The notes beneath the pieces are model-generated. The model had not been told where the DNA came from. It saw only the letters and a program-made list of their open reading frames with translations, and searched no databases. The translations under genes were made by a program, and so were the position numbers. From Mycobacterium sp. E2479 (GTDB lineage Bacteria; Actinomycetota; Actinomycetes; Mycobacteriales; Mycobacteriaceae), in NCBI RefSeq assembly GCF_001667925.1, contig NZ_LZJR01000006.1:1-64000 (forward strand): DNA of 64,000 bases. Reading direction: 5' to 3'. This document shows, in pieces, positions 24,813-36,471 of the stretch (position 1 is the stretch's first letter; the number at the start of each line of letters is the position of its first letter).

Positions 24813-25946
24813 GTGCGCATCGGTTCCATCGCGCTCGCCAGCCCGGTGGTCCTGGCACCGATGGCGGGTGTGACAAACGTCGCATTCCGGACGCTGTGCC
24901 GCGAGCTTGAGCAAGCCAGGGTAGGCACCGTCAGCGGGCTCTATGTCTGCGAAATGGTCACGGCGCGTGCGCTTGTCGAGCGTCATCCGGCCACTCTGCA
25001 CATGACGACGTTCGCCTCCGACGAGTCACCCCGCTCGCTGCAGCTCTACACCGTCGACCCCGCGACCACGTACGAGGCCGCCAAGATGATCGCCGACGAG
25101 GGGTTGGCCGATCACATCGACATGAATTTCGGCTGCCCGGTGCCCAAGGTGACCAAGCGCGGCGGCGGTTCGGCGCTGCCGTACAAACGGCGACTGTTCG
25201 GTCAGATCGTCGCCGCGGCGGTGCGGGGCACCGAGGGCACTCAGATCCCGGTGACCGTTAAGTTCCGGGTCGGGATCGACGACGAGCACCACACTCACCT
25301 CGACGCCGGCCGCATCGCCGAAGCCGAAGGGGCCGCTGCCGTCGCGCTGCATGCCCGGACGGCCGCGCAGCGCTACTCCGGCACCGCCGACTGGGACCAG
25401 ATCGCTCGGCTCAAACAGCAGGTGCAGACGATCCCGGTGCTGGGCAACGGCGACATCTATGACGCCAGCGACGCGCTGACGATGATGGCCAGCACCGGAT
25501 GCGACGGCGTCGTCATCGGCCGCGGCTGCCTGGGCCGGCCCTGGTTGTTCGCCGAGCTGTCGGCCGCCTTCACCGGCACCCCGCCGCCCACGCCCCCGAC
25601 GCTCGGCGAGGTCGCCGACGTCGTCCGGCGCCACGGGCAGCTGCTGGCCGCGCACTTCGGCGAGGACAAGGGCATGCGCGACATCCGCAAACACATCGGC
25701 TGGTACCTGCACGGCTTTCCGGCCGGCTCCGAGCTGCGCCGCGCGCTGGCGATGGTCAAGACGCTCGATGAGCTGGACTTTCTGCTCGACCGGTTGGACG
25801 GCTCCGTGCCGTTCCCCGACGAGGCGACGGGCCCGCGCGGCAGGCAGGGTTCACCGGCCCGGGTGATCCTGCCGGAAGGCTGGCTGATCGACCCGGACGA
25901 TTGCACCGTGCCTGCAGGCGCCGACGTCATGCACTCCGGGGGATGA
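24813..25946 (+). CDS. dus: tRNA-dihydrouridine synthase (DusB family)
   Basis: This 377-residue FMN-dependent enzyme reduces uridine to dihydrouridine in tRNA D-loops. It has the N-terminal SPVVLAPMAGVTNVAFR, the active-site cysteine in MNFGCPVPKVTKRGGG, and FMN phosphate-binding GNGDIYD and GCDGVVIGRG. The C-terminal helical RNA-binding domain is present (KHIGWYL). GTG 24813 lies 7 bp after the desA1 stop, implying co-transcription. Confidence 0.93.
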   Translation: MRIGSIALASPVVLAPMAGVTNVAFRTLCRELEQARVGTVSGLYVCEMVTARALVERHPATLHMTTFASDESPRSLQLYTVDPATTYEAAKMIADEGLADHIDMNFGCPVPKVTKRGGGSALPYKRRLFGQIVAAAVRGTEGTQIPVTVKFRVGIDDEHHTHLDAGRIAEAEGAAAVALHARTAAQRYSGTADWDQIARLKQQVQTIPVLGNGDIYDASDALTMMASTGCDGVVIGRGCLGRPWLFAELSAAFTGTPPPTPPTLGEVADVVRRHGQLLAAHFGEDKGMRDIRKHIGWYLHGFPAGSELRRALAMVKTLDELDFLLDRLDGSVPFPDEATGPRGRQGSPARVILPEGWLIDPDDCTVPAGADVMHSGG

Positions 25947-26155
25947 GCCGACCGCGAGGAATCGCGTCCGGGCCGATAACTCAGTACGATGTGGGCTTTG
26001 TTGCATGCGCCTGGGTGGCGGATCGGTTCCGTGGCCCCCAGGCCAGGGTGACGAAACTGGTTGGCACCAGCCGTAGCGGCCGCAACGCGGCACTGCGCTG
26101 ACATTACGCACGGACACGCTGACGTCTGCATCAGAGCTTCGGAGGCCGGTACGAC

Positions 26156-28216
26156 ATGAGTGACGCCGAGAACGACGCCACTCGCAACGGTCGGCATGGA
26201 CCGGGCTGGGCGCATACCTATCCACTCACCGCGCACCAGGCGCCGTCGGGCGCGGCTCCCTGGGAGCGATTCTTCCGACCCCCGGCCGACGACAACCTGC
26301 ACCGCTGGCAGCCGGAGGCCACGATCGAACCCGTCGAGTCGCGCGAGGACGACGTCGAACGGGGCGGATCCCACGCCGGCGGCGGCGTCAGCGTCGCCGA
26401 TCTGATCGCCAAGATCGGTGTCCCCAGCCGGCCGGTCCATCATCGTGCCGTTCCGGAGGACCCGGAGATCGAGCCGACCCGCGCCGAGCCGGCCCTGCCG
26501 ATCGAGCTGCAGAAAACGCAGGTGATCGACGACCTCGCCTACTCATCGGACGCCGCCGCCGAGCTTCGGGCCCTCGAGGCCGCCGATTACCCGAACGACG
26601 ACGACCTGGAAGACCCAGCTCCGCAGGTCAGCGCCGAGGAACCCAAACGCCGGCGCCGACCATTGCTGGTGGCCGCGCGTTCGACAGCGGCCCTGGCCGC
26701 CGTACTGGCCCTGGCCATGACCGGCGGGGCCTGGCAATGGAGCACGTCGAAAAACGCCCGGCTGAATACGATCAGCGCGCTCGATCAGAATTCCAGCGAC
26801 ATCCGCGACCCGGGTGGACAGTACGGCGACGAGGACTTCCTGATCGTCGGCCTCGATTCGCGCCTGGGCGACAACGCCAACATGGGTGCCGGAACCACCG
26901 ACGACGCCGACGGAGAGCGCTCGGACACGGTCATGCTGGTCAACATTCCGGCCAACCGTAAGCGCGTAGTGGCGGTGTCGTTCCCCCGCGACCTGGCGAT
27001 CACCCCGATGCAATGCGAAGCGTGGAACCCGGAAACGGGTAAGTACGGGCCCCTCTACGACCCGAAGACCAAGACCTATGGCCCGAAGATGATCTACACC
27101 GAGACCAAACTGAACTCGGCGTTCGCCTTCGGCGGTCCGAAGTGTCTGGTGAAGGAAATCCAGAAGCTGTCCGGCTTGAGCATCAACCGCTTCATCGCCG
27201 TCGACTTCTCCGGCTTCGCGAAAATGGTCGACGCCCTCGGCGGCGTTGAGGTCTGCTCGAGCACGCCGCTGCACGACTACGAGTTAGGCACCGTCCTCGA
27301 ACACGGTGGGCGACAGGTCCTCGACGGCTCCACCGCCCTGAACTACGTGCGGGCACGCCAGGTCACCACCGAGGTCAACGGCGATTACGGCAGGATCAAG
27401 CGCCAGCAACTGTTCTTGTCGTCGCTGCTGCGCTCGTTGATCTCCGCAGACACACTCCTGGACCTCAACAAGCTCAACAACGTCGTCAACATGTTCATCA
27501 GCGACACGGTCGTCGACAACGTGCGGTCCAAAGACCTGGTCCAACTCGGTCAGTCGTTGCAGGGCATGGTGGCCGGACACGTCACATTCGTCACCGTGCC
27601 GACCGGCGTGACCGATCAGAACGGCGACGAGCCGCCACGGATGGACGACATGCGGGCGCTGTTCGACGCCGTGATCAACGACGATCCGCTGCCCGAGGAA
27701 AACGACCACAACGCGCAGAATTTGAGTACTTCTGGAACGAAGGGCCCGTCCAAGGCGCCCACCACCAAGAAATCACCGGCACCGGCGCCGGAGGCGCAAC
27801 CCGAGCAGATCACCACGACCTCGCCAAGCGGTGTGACGGTGCGGGTTTCCAACGCGACCACGCAAAGCGGTCTGGCGGCCACCGCGAGCACCCAGCTCAA
27901 GCACGACGGCTTCAACGTGATGTCACCCGACGATTATCCGAGCTCGGTCAACGCGACGACGGTGCTGTTCTCGCCGGGCAACGAAGAGGCCGCCGCCACC
28001 GTCGCATCCTCGTTCGCCAACGCGAAAGTCCAGCGGGTTTCCGGCTACGGACAGGTCGTTCAGGTTGTTTTGGGTCCCGACTTCAAGTCGGTATCCGCAC
28101 CCTCGCCGAGCGGCTCTTCGATGAGCCTGCAAATCGAACGCGGCTCGAGCAACGCGCCGGCCAAGCTCCCCGAAGACCTATCCGTCACCAACGCGGCCGA
28201 CACCACCTGCGAGTGA
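26156..28216 (+). CDS. LytR-CpsA-Psr (LCP) family ligase with LytR_C domain
   Basis: This 686-residue protein has a long cytoplasmic N-terminus (about 1-165), one membrane helix at about 172-193, an extracellular LCP domain (about 215-440) with DTVMLVNI and VVAVSFPRDLAI, a Pro/Thr/Lys linker, and a LytR_C domain (about 550-655). LCP enzymes attach polymers such as arabinogalactan to peptidoglycan. The size and domains match Rv0822c rather than the main ligase Lcp1. It follows dus after 209 bp and precedes phoU. Confidence 0.92.
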   Translation: MSDAENDATRNGRHGPGWAHTYPLTAHQAPSGAAPWERFFRPPADDNLHRWQPEATIEPVESREDDVERGGSHAGGGVSVADLIAKIGVPSRPVHHRAVPEDPEIEPTRAEPALPIELQKTQVIDDLAYSSDAAAELRALEAADYPNDDDLEDPAPQVSAEEPKRRRRPLLVAARSTAALAAVLALAMTGGAWQWSTSKNARLNTISALDQNSSDIRDPGGQYGDEDFLIVGLDSRLGDNANMGAGTTDDADGERSDTVMLVNIPANRKRVVAVSFPRDLAITPMQCEAWNPETGKYGPLYDPKTKTYGPKMIYTETKLNSAFAFGGPKCLVKEIQKLSGLSINRFIAVDFSGFAKMVDALGGVEVCSSTPLHDYELGTVLEHGGRQVLDGSTALNYVRARQVTTEVNGDYGRIKRQQLFLSSLLRSLISADTLLDLNKLNNVVNMFISDTVVDNVRSKDLVQLGQSLQGMVAGHVTFVTVPTGVTDQNGDEPPRMDDMRALFDAVINDDPLPEENDHNAQNLSTSGTKGPSKAPTTKKSPAPAPEAQPEQITTTSPSGVTVRVSNATTQSGLAATASTQLKHDGFNVMSPDDYPSSVNATTVLFSPGNEEAAATVASSFANAKVQRVSGYGQVVQVVLGPDFKSVSAPSPSGSSMSLQIERGSSNAPAKLPEDLSVTNAADTTCE

Positions 28217-28261
28217 GCGCTTTTGACGGCGCTCCGCCGCCCGTTTCGGGCGGCGAGACCG

Positions 28262-28273
28262 TACCCTGGTGAT
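28262..28273 (+). promoter_or_regulatory. Leaderless promoter of phoU
   Basis: TACCCT at 28262-28267 fits the TANNNT -10 and ends six bases before the phoU ATG, the spacing seen at other leaderless genes here. Confidence 0.4.
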
Positions 28274-28942
28274 ATGCGGACCGCCTACCACGAGCAACTC
28301 TCGGAGTTGTCCGAGCGCCTCGGCGAGATGTGCGGCTTGGCAGGAATCGCTATGGAGCGGGCCACCCAGGCTCTGTTGCAAGCCGACTTGGTGCTAGCCG
28401 AACAAGTCATCTCCGATCACGAAGCCATCGCCGTGCTGAGCGCGCGCGCCGAGGAAAGCGCCTTCGTACTACTGGCTTTACAGGCCCCGGTGGCCGGCGA
28501 TCTGAGGGCGATTGTGAGCGCGATCCAGATGGTGGCGGACATCGACCGGATGGGTGCGTTGGCACTGCACGTCGCCAAGATCGCCCGTCGACGGCATCCC
28601 CAGCACGCCTTACCCGAAGAGGTCAATGGCTATTTCGCCGAAATGGGCAGCATCGCGGTCGAATTGGGCAACAGCGCCCAGGAGGTGGTGCTGTCGCGAG
28701 ACCCGGAGAAGGCCGCCCGGATTCGCGAAGAAGATGACGCGATGGACGATCTGCACCGGCATTTGTTCTCGGTGCTGATGGACCGTGAATGGAAGCACGG
28801 CGTCGCGGCGGCCGTCGACGTGACGTTGCTGGGCCGGTTCTACGAGCGTTTTGCCGACCACGCCGTCGAAGTGGCCCGGCGAGTCATCTTCCAGGCGACC
28901 GGCAGACTTCCCGAGGAAGAGGCGAAACCCCCGTCGCGGTAA
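28274..28942 (+). CDS. phoY2: PhoU-type phosphate regulator (PhoY2-like)
   Basis: This protein of about 222 residues consists of two PhoU helical repeats; E(D)xxxD metal-binding segments are seen as MVADIDRMG and [13 protein letters not shown]. PhoU proteins connect the Pst transporter to the SenX3-RegX3 sensor and repress the phosphate-starvation response; in M. tuberculosis PhoY2 also affects persistence. ATG 28274 follows a -10-like TACCCT by six bases. It converges on the pstB end, so it is transcribed apart from the pst operon it controls. Confidence 0.93.
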   Translation: MRTAYHEQLSELSERLGEMCGLAGIAMERATQALLQADLVLAEQVISDHEAIAVLSARAEESAFVLLALQAPVAGDLRAIVSAIQMVADIDRMGALALHVAKIARRRHPQHALPEEVNGYFAEMGSIAVELGNSAQEVVLSRDPEKAARIREEDDAMDDLHRHLFSVLMDREWKHGVAAAVDVTLLGRFYERFADHAVEVARRVIFQATGRLPEEEAKPPSR

Positions 28943-29014
28943 GCGAAACGGCGTCGGACTAGTTCAATTGCCCGACTCCTCACACCTCGGTACACGAGCT
29001 GCTTCGTCGTCGGG

Positions 29015-29791
29015 CTAGCCGAATCGGCCGGAGATGTAGTCTTCGGTCGCCTTCTGGTTCGGGTTGGAAAAGATCTTCTCGGTGTCGTCGACTTCGATCA
29101 GCCGCCCCGGTTTTCCGACGGCTTCCAGGTTGAAGAACGCCGTGTAGTCGCTGACCCGCGCCGCCTGCTGCATGTTGTGGGTGACGATGACGATGGTGTA
29201 GTCCTGCTTCAATTCGCTGATCAGCTCCTCGATCGCCATCGTCGAGATCGGGTCGAGCGCCGAACACGGTTCGTCCATCAGCAGCACATCGGGTTGCACC
29301 GCGATGGCGCGCGCGATGCACAGGCGCTGCTGCTGGCCGCCGGACAATCCGCCGCCGGGCCGGTCCAACCGGTTCTTGACCTCATCCCACAGGTTCGCCC
29401 CGCGCAGCGAATACTCGGCCGTCTCATCGAGCACTTTGCGGTTGCGCACCCCCTGCAGTCTCAGGCCGGCCACCACGTTGTCGCGAATCGACATGGCGGG
29501 GAACGGGTTCGGCCGCTGGAACACCATCCCGATGGCCCGGCGGACGCCGACCGGGTCGACTCCGGGGCCATAGATGTCTTCGTCGTCGAGGAGCACGCTG
29601 CCCTCGACTCGTCCGCCCGGCACCACCTCGTGCATCCGGTTGAGCGTGCGCAGCACCGTCGTTTTGCCGCAGCCCGACGGCCCGATGAACGCTGTCACGC
29701 TGCGGGGCAGAACCGACAGCGTCACATCCGAGACCGCGTGAAACGATCCGTAGTAGATGTTGACGCTCTTGAGGTCCAACCGTTTGGCCAC
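29015..29791 (-). CDS. pstB: Phosphate ABC transporter ATPase PstB/PhoT
   Basis: This 258-residue ABC ATPase has Walker [10 protein letters not shown], the signature LSGGQQQRL, Walker B VLLMDEP and the H-loop histidine in VTHNM. It energises uptake of phosphate through PstC/PstA. It is the last gene of the pstSCA operon, 13 bp after pstA. Its M. tuberculosis counterpart beside phoY2 is PhoT, which there stands without the permease genes. Confidence 0.95.
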   Translation of the reverse strand: MAKRLDLKSVNIYYGSFHAVSDVTLSVLPRSVTAFIGPSGCGKTTVLRTLNRMHEVVPGGRVEGSVLLDDEDIYGPGVDPVGVRRAIGMVFQRPNPFPAMSIRDNVVAGLRLQGVRNRKVLDETAEYSLRGANLWDEVKNRLDRPGGGLSGGQQQRLCIARAIAVQPDVLLMDEPCSALDPISTMAIEELISELKQDYTIVIVTHNMQQAARVSDYTAFFNLEAVGKPGRLIEVDDTEKIFSNPNQKATEDYISGRFG

Positions 29792-29804
29792 TTAGTGCTC
29801 CTGC

Positions 29805-30719
29805 CTATGACTTCCTGGTGCCCAGAAACCTTGCCATCGCTCGGGCCGCGATGTTGATGATGGCGATCACCAGGATGAGGGTCAACGCGGCACCCCACAG
29901 CCGATCCGTGGGGATGGGGTTGAGGCTCGCGCCGGCTGTCGTCTGGTTGAACATCATGCCGGGCAACGTCCCCATGAACCCGCTGAAGATATCGAAGTTT
30001 ATCGATTGTTCGTAACCGACCAGGATCAGCAGCGGCGCCGTCTCGCCCATCACTCTGGCCATCGCCAGCAGTATCCCGGTGACGATGCCGGACAGTCCGG
30101 TTGGAATGACCACCCGGGCAATGGTTTTCCACTTGGTGATGCCCAGCGCGTAACTGGCCTCGCGAAGGTCCACCGGGACGATTCGCAGCATCTCCTCGGT
30201 GGCGCGCACGATCACCGGAAGCATCAGCAAGACCAGCGCCAGCGACACCGCGAACTGCGAGCGGGGAAGTCCCAGCATGGCAACGCACAACGCGTAGATG
30301 AACAGTGCCGCAACGATCGACGGCACACCGGTCAGGATGTCCACCATGAACGACGCCAATCTCCCCAGCGCGGTGCCGCCGCCGTACTCGACCAGATAGA
30401 TCGCGACCATCAGCCCCAGTGGGACGGAGATGAGGGCACACACCAATCCCTGCAGCACGGTGCCGATCAACGCGTGGTAGGCGCCGCCCCCGGTCACGAA
30501 CGCCGTCATTCCCGCTTGCGAGTGCGTCCACCACACTGTTGACGCGACCGCCTTGAAACCCTTGACGGCCACCGACCACAAAACCATCACCAGTGGGGTC
30601 ACCGCGACCAGTAGCGACAGTGAAACCAGCAGGGCCGCAATGAAGTTCGAGGTACGACGGCGCCAACTAACCGGCGAGAACGTCCGCGGCTTGAGCGGCC
30701 GGTCCAACATCGAGGTCAT
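29805..30719 (-). CDS. pstA: Phosphate ABC transporter permease PstA
   Basis: This 304-residue membrane protein has six predicted helices and the binding-protein-dependent permease EAA-type loop (REASYALGITKWKTIARVVIP), which docks on PstB. It forms the phosphate channel with PstC. The gene overlaps pstC by 4 bp (ATGA type), so translation is coupled. Confidence 0.94.
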   Translation of the reverse strand: MTSMLDRPLKPRTFSPVSWRRRTSNFIAALLVSLSLLVAVTPLVMVLWSVAVKGFKAVASTVWWTHSQAGMTAFVTGGGAYHALIGTVLQGLVCALISVPLGLMVAIYLVEYGGGTALGRLASFMVDILTGVPSIVAALFIYALCVAMLGLPRSQFAVSLALVLLMLPVIVRATEEMLRIVPVDLREASYALGITKWKTIARVVIPTGLSGIVTGILLAMARVMGETAPLLILVGYEQSINFDIFSGFMGTLPGMMFNQTTAGASLNPIPTDRLWGAALTLILVIAIINIAARAMARFLGTRKS

Positions 30720-31750
30720 CGGGCCCCCTTTCGCGCCGCCCCGGCGACGGTGCCCCGTGCCAGAGCGTCGACCAGGAACGTGAGCACGAAGAGCGTCAGG
30801 CCCGCGGCGATGTACGCGCCGGCCTTGTATCGGTCATCGAATTCGGCCGCGGCGCCGGCGATCTTGGTCGCAAAGGTGGAGCCGCCATCGAACAGTGACC
30901 ACCCGAACGCTGCCTGGGTGCCCCGCAGAATGATCAACAGCGCCACCGTCTCGCCCAGGGCGCGGCCCAGCCCCAACATCGATCCGCTGATATAACCGGA
31001 CCGCCCGAACGGCAGCGTGACCGTCTTGACCACTTCCCACCGCGTGGCACCGAGCGCCAGCAAGGCCTCGATCTGGTCTTGCGGTGTCTGGACGAACACT
31101 TCGCGCGTTACTGCGGTGATGATCGGCAGGATCATCACCGCCAAGACGACCCCACCGGTGAAGATGGTTCCCCCGCCCGCCGGTGAGGCATTGCCGTTGG
31201 CGAACAGAAAACACCAGCCCAGTGAGCGATTGAGCCATGTGGCGACCGGGCGCAGTTGCGGCGCCAACACGTACAGACCCCACGCTCCATAGATGATCGA
31301 GGGCACCGCGGCCAGCAGGTCGACCGAGTACGCCAGCGGCGTGGCGACCCGTCGCGGCGCGTATTGAGTGATGAAGATGGCCACCCCCAGCGCGACCGGC
31401 ATGGCCAAGACGAGCGCGAACAGCGATACGAACAGGGTGACCGGCACCAGGCTGGCGATACCGAAGTGCATCGCCGAGGTGTCCGTGGTGACCCAAACAC
31501 CGCCGTAGCTGAAAAAGTTCTCCCGATTCCGGTGCAGCGCCGGTATCGCGCGTCCGAGCAGGAACGCCGCGATCGCGGCGATGACCACGATGATGAGCAC
31601 GCCCGAGGACTGTGCGAGCCAGCGGAAAATTCGGTCCGCCACGTGGGGACGCCCCTGTCCCCAAGGGCTGATGGGTGCGGCCTGCCTCTCCGGAAACGGC
31701 GCGGCGACAACCGCGCCCGAACCCGCGTCGATGGGATTCGGCGTTGTCAC
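30716..31750 (-). CDS. pstC: Phosphate ABC transporter permease PstC
   Basis: This 344-residue permease has an N-terminal cytoplasmic extension, six helices and the EAA-type loop (EALLALGATRWEVVKTVTLP). It pairs with PstA. A hydrophilic loop around LNRSLGWCFLFANGN lies between helices, as in other actinobacterial PstC proteins. It begins 51 bp after pstS. Confidence 0.94.
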   Translation of the reverse strand: MTTPNPIDAGSGAVVAAPFPERQAAPISPWGQGRPHVADRIFRWLAQSSGVLIIVVIAAIAAFLLGRAIPALHRNRENFFSYGGVWVTTDTSAMHFGIASLVPVTLFVSLFALVLAMPVALGVAIFITQYAPRRVATPLAYSVDLLAAVPSIIYGAWGLYVLAPQLRPVATWLNRSLGWCFLFANGNASPAGGGTIFTGGVVLAVMILPIITAVTREVFVQTPQDQIEALLALGATRWEVVKTVTLPFGRSGYISGSMLGLGRALGETVALLIILRGTQAAFGWSLFDGGSTFATKIAGAAAEFDDRYKAGAYIAAGLTLFVLTFLVDALARGTVAGAARKGAR

Positions 31751-31801
31751 TGTGATCCCGTCACAGGTCTGCTGTCACTCCTTGACACCCGGCGCACTTG
31801 A

Positions 31802-32923
31802 TTACTGCAGCGCATTGATGGCCGTAATCAGTCGTTCCCTGACCTTATCGGGCAGCGGTACGTACCCGGCCTTTCCAAGTTCGCCCTGCGCGCTGCTGGC
31901 GGAGACGGCGAGGAACGATTTGACGGCCGCGGAGGTCTGGGGGTCGTACCCCTTTGAGCACACGATCTCATAGGTGACCAGCAACAACGGGTAAACGTGC
32001 GCTTCCTCGGAGCCGTACATGGCGTTGAGGTCGAGCACCAGGTCATTGCCTTCGCCCAAAAATTTGGCCGCGTTGACGGCGTTCCCGGCCGTTTCGCTGG
32101 TCAGCGGGATGACGCCACCGCGGGTCGCGATCTTCGCGTACGGCATGCGGGCCTGGTCGGCGAAGCCCTTCTCGACGTATCCGATGGAGCCCGGGGTGGC
32201 GCGCACCGCCTGGATGACGCCGGCCGACTTCGCGGCTCCCTCACCGACACCGCCCTGGAACTCGGTGCCGACTCCTTTGGACCAGCTCTGGGGCGCGGCC
32301 GCGGTGAGGTATTTCTGGACGTTATCGGTGGTTCCCGACGAGTCGGTCCGGTAGATCGGCGCGATCTTGGAGTCGGGCAGCGGCGTACCCGGGTTCAGCG
32401 CCGCCAGGATCGGGTCGTTCCAGGTGGTGATCCTGCCGGTGAAAATCTTGGCCAGCGCGTCACTGTTGATCACCAGGGACGGGTTTCCGGGCAGGTTGTA
32501 GACGATCCCGATGGGGCCGAAGACCAGGGGCAGGTCCCACGCCGGGTTCCCGTCACAGCGTTTGGCGGCGGGCCCGATCTGGTCGGCGACCAGAGGAGAG
32601 TCCGCACCCGCGAAATCGACGTGCCCGGCGATGAACTGCTCACGGCCGGCGCCGGATCCGGTCGGGTTGTAAGCCAGGCCCTTTCCCGGGCAGTACTGGC
32701 CCCACACCTGGTTGAACACCGTGATCGCGTTCTCTTGCGCGGTCGAGCCCTCCGCCGTCAGCTTGTCCTTGCCCCCGCACCCGGCAGTTCCGGCGACGCC
32801 GGAGCTGGGCCCTGCGGTCCCGCGGCCGTTCTCATCGCTTCCGCAGGCGGTCAGTGCTCCGGCAACGAGCGCCGTAACCAGCGCCGCGGCGGCCAGCGCC
32901 CTGCCCTGCCTATCGAGCCTCAC
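31802..32923 (-). CDS. pstS: Phosphate-binding lipoprotein PstS
   Basis: This protein of about 373 residues has a lipoprotein signal ending in ALTAC|GSD, with the lipidated Cys near residue 23. Phosphate-binding segments include TAEGSTAQ, GSGAGREQF and YRTDSSGTTDN. It captures phosphate outside the membrane and delivers it to PstCA. GTG at 32923 is preferred because AGGAAAG lies eight bases before it; ATG at 32956 is an alternative. It heads the pstSCAB operon. Confidence 0.93.
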   Translation of the reverse strand: MRLDRQGRALAAAALVTALVAGALTACGSDENGRGTAGPSSGVAGTAGCGGKDKLTAEGSTAQENAITVFNQVWGQYCPGKGLAYNPTGSGAGREQFIAGHVDFAGADSPLVADQIGPAAKRCDGNPAWDLPLVFGPIGIVYNLPGNPSLVINSDALAKIFTGRITTWNDPILAALNPGTPLPDSKIAPIYRTDSSGTTDNVQKYLTAAAPQSWSKGVGTEFQGGVGEGAAKSAGVIQAVRATPGSIGYVEKGFADQARMPYAKIATRGGVIPLTSETAGNAVNAAKFLGEGNDLVLDLNAMYGSEEAHVYPLLLVTYEIVCSKGYDPQTSAAVKSFLAVSASSAQGELGKAGYVPLPDKVRERLITAINALQ

Positions 32924-33076
32924 CGATCTCGCTTTCCTGACACGTTCCGGACGCATGTGGTAGCCGCTGCCATCCCTCGTGAGGTTGCCAAGTGCCGGCG
33001 AAAATATGCGCCGCGGCAACGTCTCGGTGGCCAGGACCAGATTAACGATCTGGATAGGTGCCCCTCGTACCCGCGG

Positions 33077-34788
<1,712 letters not shown>

Positions 34789-34909
34789 CTAGCCCCTCCA
34801 GCTCGGGGGAACGGCTTCTCCCAAATTGACAACGCCGTTAAGCGTTAGTTACCAGGTCATCTAACGATAACGTGTCACCTGGTTTTTTCGCGTGGCAGGA
34901 CGAGGCACT

Positions 34910-35779
34910 GTGATCCCCACCACCAGTGATCCGGCGGCGAGGGATTCTGAGGCGTTGCGCCACAATATGCGGGTGCGCAAGGTGCTGATTGCTGTGACCG
35001 CGACCGCGATCCTGGTTGCGGTGGTAGCCCTGGGCGCCATCAGCTTCGATTACGGGACCAGCATTTATGCCGAATACCGACTGTCGTCCAGCGTTCGTAA
35101 AGCGACCAAGCTGGGCACCGACCCCTTCGTGGCCATCGTGGCGTTTCCCTTCCTCCCGCAAGCGATGCGCGGTAACTACAGCCAGGTGGAGATCAAGGCC
35201 AACGCCGTCGACCACGCGATGACCGGCAAGGCCACCCTGGAAGCCACGATGTACTCGGTGGACCTGGCCCAGGCGTCGTGGCTGATCAGCCCGGACGCGA
35301 AGCTCGGGGTGGGCAAACTGGAGAGCCGGATCATTGTCGATTCGACGCATCTGGGCCGGTTCCTGGGCATCAGCGACCTGATGGTCGAGGCGCCGCCCAA
35401 GGAAACGAACACCTCGACCGGCGGTGTCACCGCATCGGGTATCTCGGATAACCACGGGCTGGTGTTCACCGGGACCCCCAAATCGGCGGGCTTCGATCGA
35501 AGAGTCAGCGTCTCGGTCGACCTGTCCATCGCCCCGGATGACCCAGCGACGTTGGTGTTCACCCCGACCGGCGTGCTCACCGGGTCCGACACCGCCGACC
35601 AGACGGTGCCGGCGGACAAATACGACGCGGTGCTGCACGCCTTCAGCGGAAGGCTGCCCAACCAGCGCCTGCCCTTCGGTGTCGCGCCAACCACCGAGGG
35701 AGCCCGGGGATCCGACGTCATCATCGAGGGCATCACCCATGGACTAACCGTGACCCTCGAGGGGTTTAAGCAATCATGA
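34910..35779 (+). CDS. lmeA: LmeA-like phospholipid-binding protein (DUF2993)
   Basis: This protein of about 289 residues has an N-terminal membrane anchor or signal (VLIAVTATAILVAVVALGAI) and a DUF2993 domain. Its M. smegmatis relative LmeA binds phospholipid in the periplasm and is needed for normal mannan length in lipomannan and lipoarabinomannan. Start GTG 34910 has AGGACGAGG upstream; GTG 34892 is possible. Its stop codon is the first base triplet of a repeat that also supplies the ribosome site of the next gene. Confidence 0.85.
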   Translation: MIPTTSDPAARDSEALRHNMRVRKVLIAVTATAILVAVVALGAISFDYGTSIYAEYRLSSSVRKATKLGTDPFVAIVAFPFLPQAMRGNYSQVEIKANAVDHAMTGKATLEATMYSVDLAQASWLISPDAKLGVGKLESRIIVDSTHLGRFLGISDLMVEAPPKETNTSTGGVTASGISDNHGLVFTGTPKSAGFDRRVSVSVDLSIAPDDPATLVFTPTGVLTGSDTADQTVPADKYDAVLHAFSGRLPNQRLPFGVAPTTEGARGSDVIIEGITHGLTVTLEGFKQS

Positions 35780-35819
35780 CTCGCGCCGACAACAATGCAG
35801 AGCGAAGCGATGGGGAGCA
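35777..35819 (+). repeat. Stop-to-start linker repeat, copy 1
   Basis: These 43 bases begin with the lmeA TGA stop and end just before the GTG of the thioredoxin gene, carrying its GGGGAG ribosome site. They match 38264-38310 along the whole length (shared blocks CGCGCCG, CAGAGCG and AGCGATGGGGAG). Confidence 0.7.
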
Positions 35820-36248
35820 GTGGCGCTGATGACCGTAGTCGTCGTGACCGTTGCGGTGCTCGCCGTGGCAACCCTCGCCGGGTGGTTGTTGACGCGGCGA
35901 TCCGGACGAATCCGGGAAATCTCATCCGCGCCGCAGGAGGACGCCGGCGCCGACATCGCGGCCCTGGGGCTTTCCCGGACCGGACCGACGGTGGTGCATT
36001 TCAGCGCGCCGTGGTGTGGGCCTTGCGATCGGGTCCGCCGGGTCGTCGAGCAGGTCTGCGACGACCTGAGGGAGGTGGCTCACGTCGAGGTCGATCTGGA
36101 CGCAAATCCGCAGACCGCACGCCGGTATTCGGTGCTGTCCCTGCCCACCACGTTGATCTTCGACGTCGACGGCCGGCAGCGATACCGCGCCTCCGGGGTG
36201 CCCAACGTGGCCGACCTGCGCTCCGCACTGAAACCGCTGTTGGCTTGA
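35820..36248 (+). CDS. thiX: Membrane-anchored thioredoxin-like protein
   Basis: This 142-residue protein has an N-terminal helix (VVVVTVAVLAVATLAGWLL) and a thioredoxin domain with the redox pair WCGPC at about residues 61-65 and a cis-Pro (LPTTLIF). It is probably tethered to the membrane, with orientation not decided by the sequence. It corresponds to Rv0816c (ThiX) and ends 29 bp before the polycysteine leader. The start is GTG 35820, with its ribosome site inside the linker repeat. Confidence 0.88.
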   Translation: MALMTVVVVTVAVLAVATLAGWLLTRRSGRIREISSAPQEDAGADIAALGLSRTGPTVVHFSAPWCGPCDRVRRVVEQVCDDLREVAHVEVDLDANPQTARRYSVLSLPTTLIFDVDGRQRYRASGVPNVADLRSALKPLLA

Positions 36249-36264
36249 CCGCGGTGTCATTGGG

Positions 36265-36277
36265 TAAGCTGACCGTC
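36265..36277 (+). promoter_or_regulatory. Leaderless promoter of cysteine leader peptide
   Basis: TAAGCT at 36265-36270 is a TANNNT -10 ending seven bases before the leader-peptide GTG, so transcription should start at that GTG. There is no ribosome site, as expected for leaderless translation. Confidence 0.6.
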
Positions 36278-36367
36278 GTGTCAGCCCGCCTCGAGCCCAT
36301 GCTCACCCAGCGTCGCGCAGTTGAACTGTGCCGCACCGCGGGCTGTTGTTGTTGCTGTTGCTGCTGA
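36278..36367 (+). CDS. Polycysteine leader peptide (attenuator)
   Basis: This 29-residue leaderless ORF starts at GTG and ends in seven consecutive cysteine codons before TGA (ELCRTAG then C7). Such ORFs in mycobacteria (Ms5788A in M. smegmatis, at the same locus) act as cysteine-responsive attenuators: ribosomes stall on the Cys codons when cysteine is scarce and the downstream sulfur operon is expressed. Here the operon is DUF4395 - cysA - sseC. It is a regulatory peptide rather than a functional protein. The start is set by the -10 element seven bases upstream. Confidence 0.85.
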   Translation: MSARLEPMLTQRRAVELCRTAGCCCCCCC

Positions 36368-36471
36368 GTAGCCGCGCTTTCGCGTAGCACTCGGAGCGGC
36401 CCGGGATCCAGACCGTGGCACGTCTCCATTCGTCGTTTCCGCCGGCAACACAGGTATCCAGGAGCAGTTCC

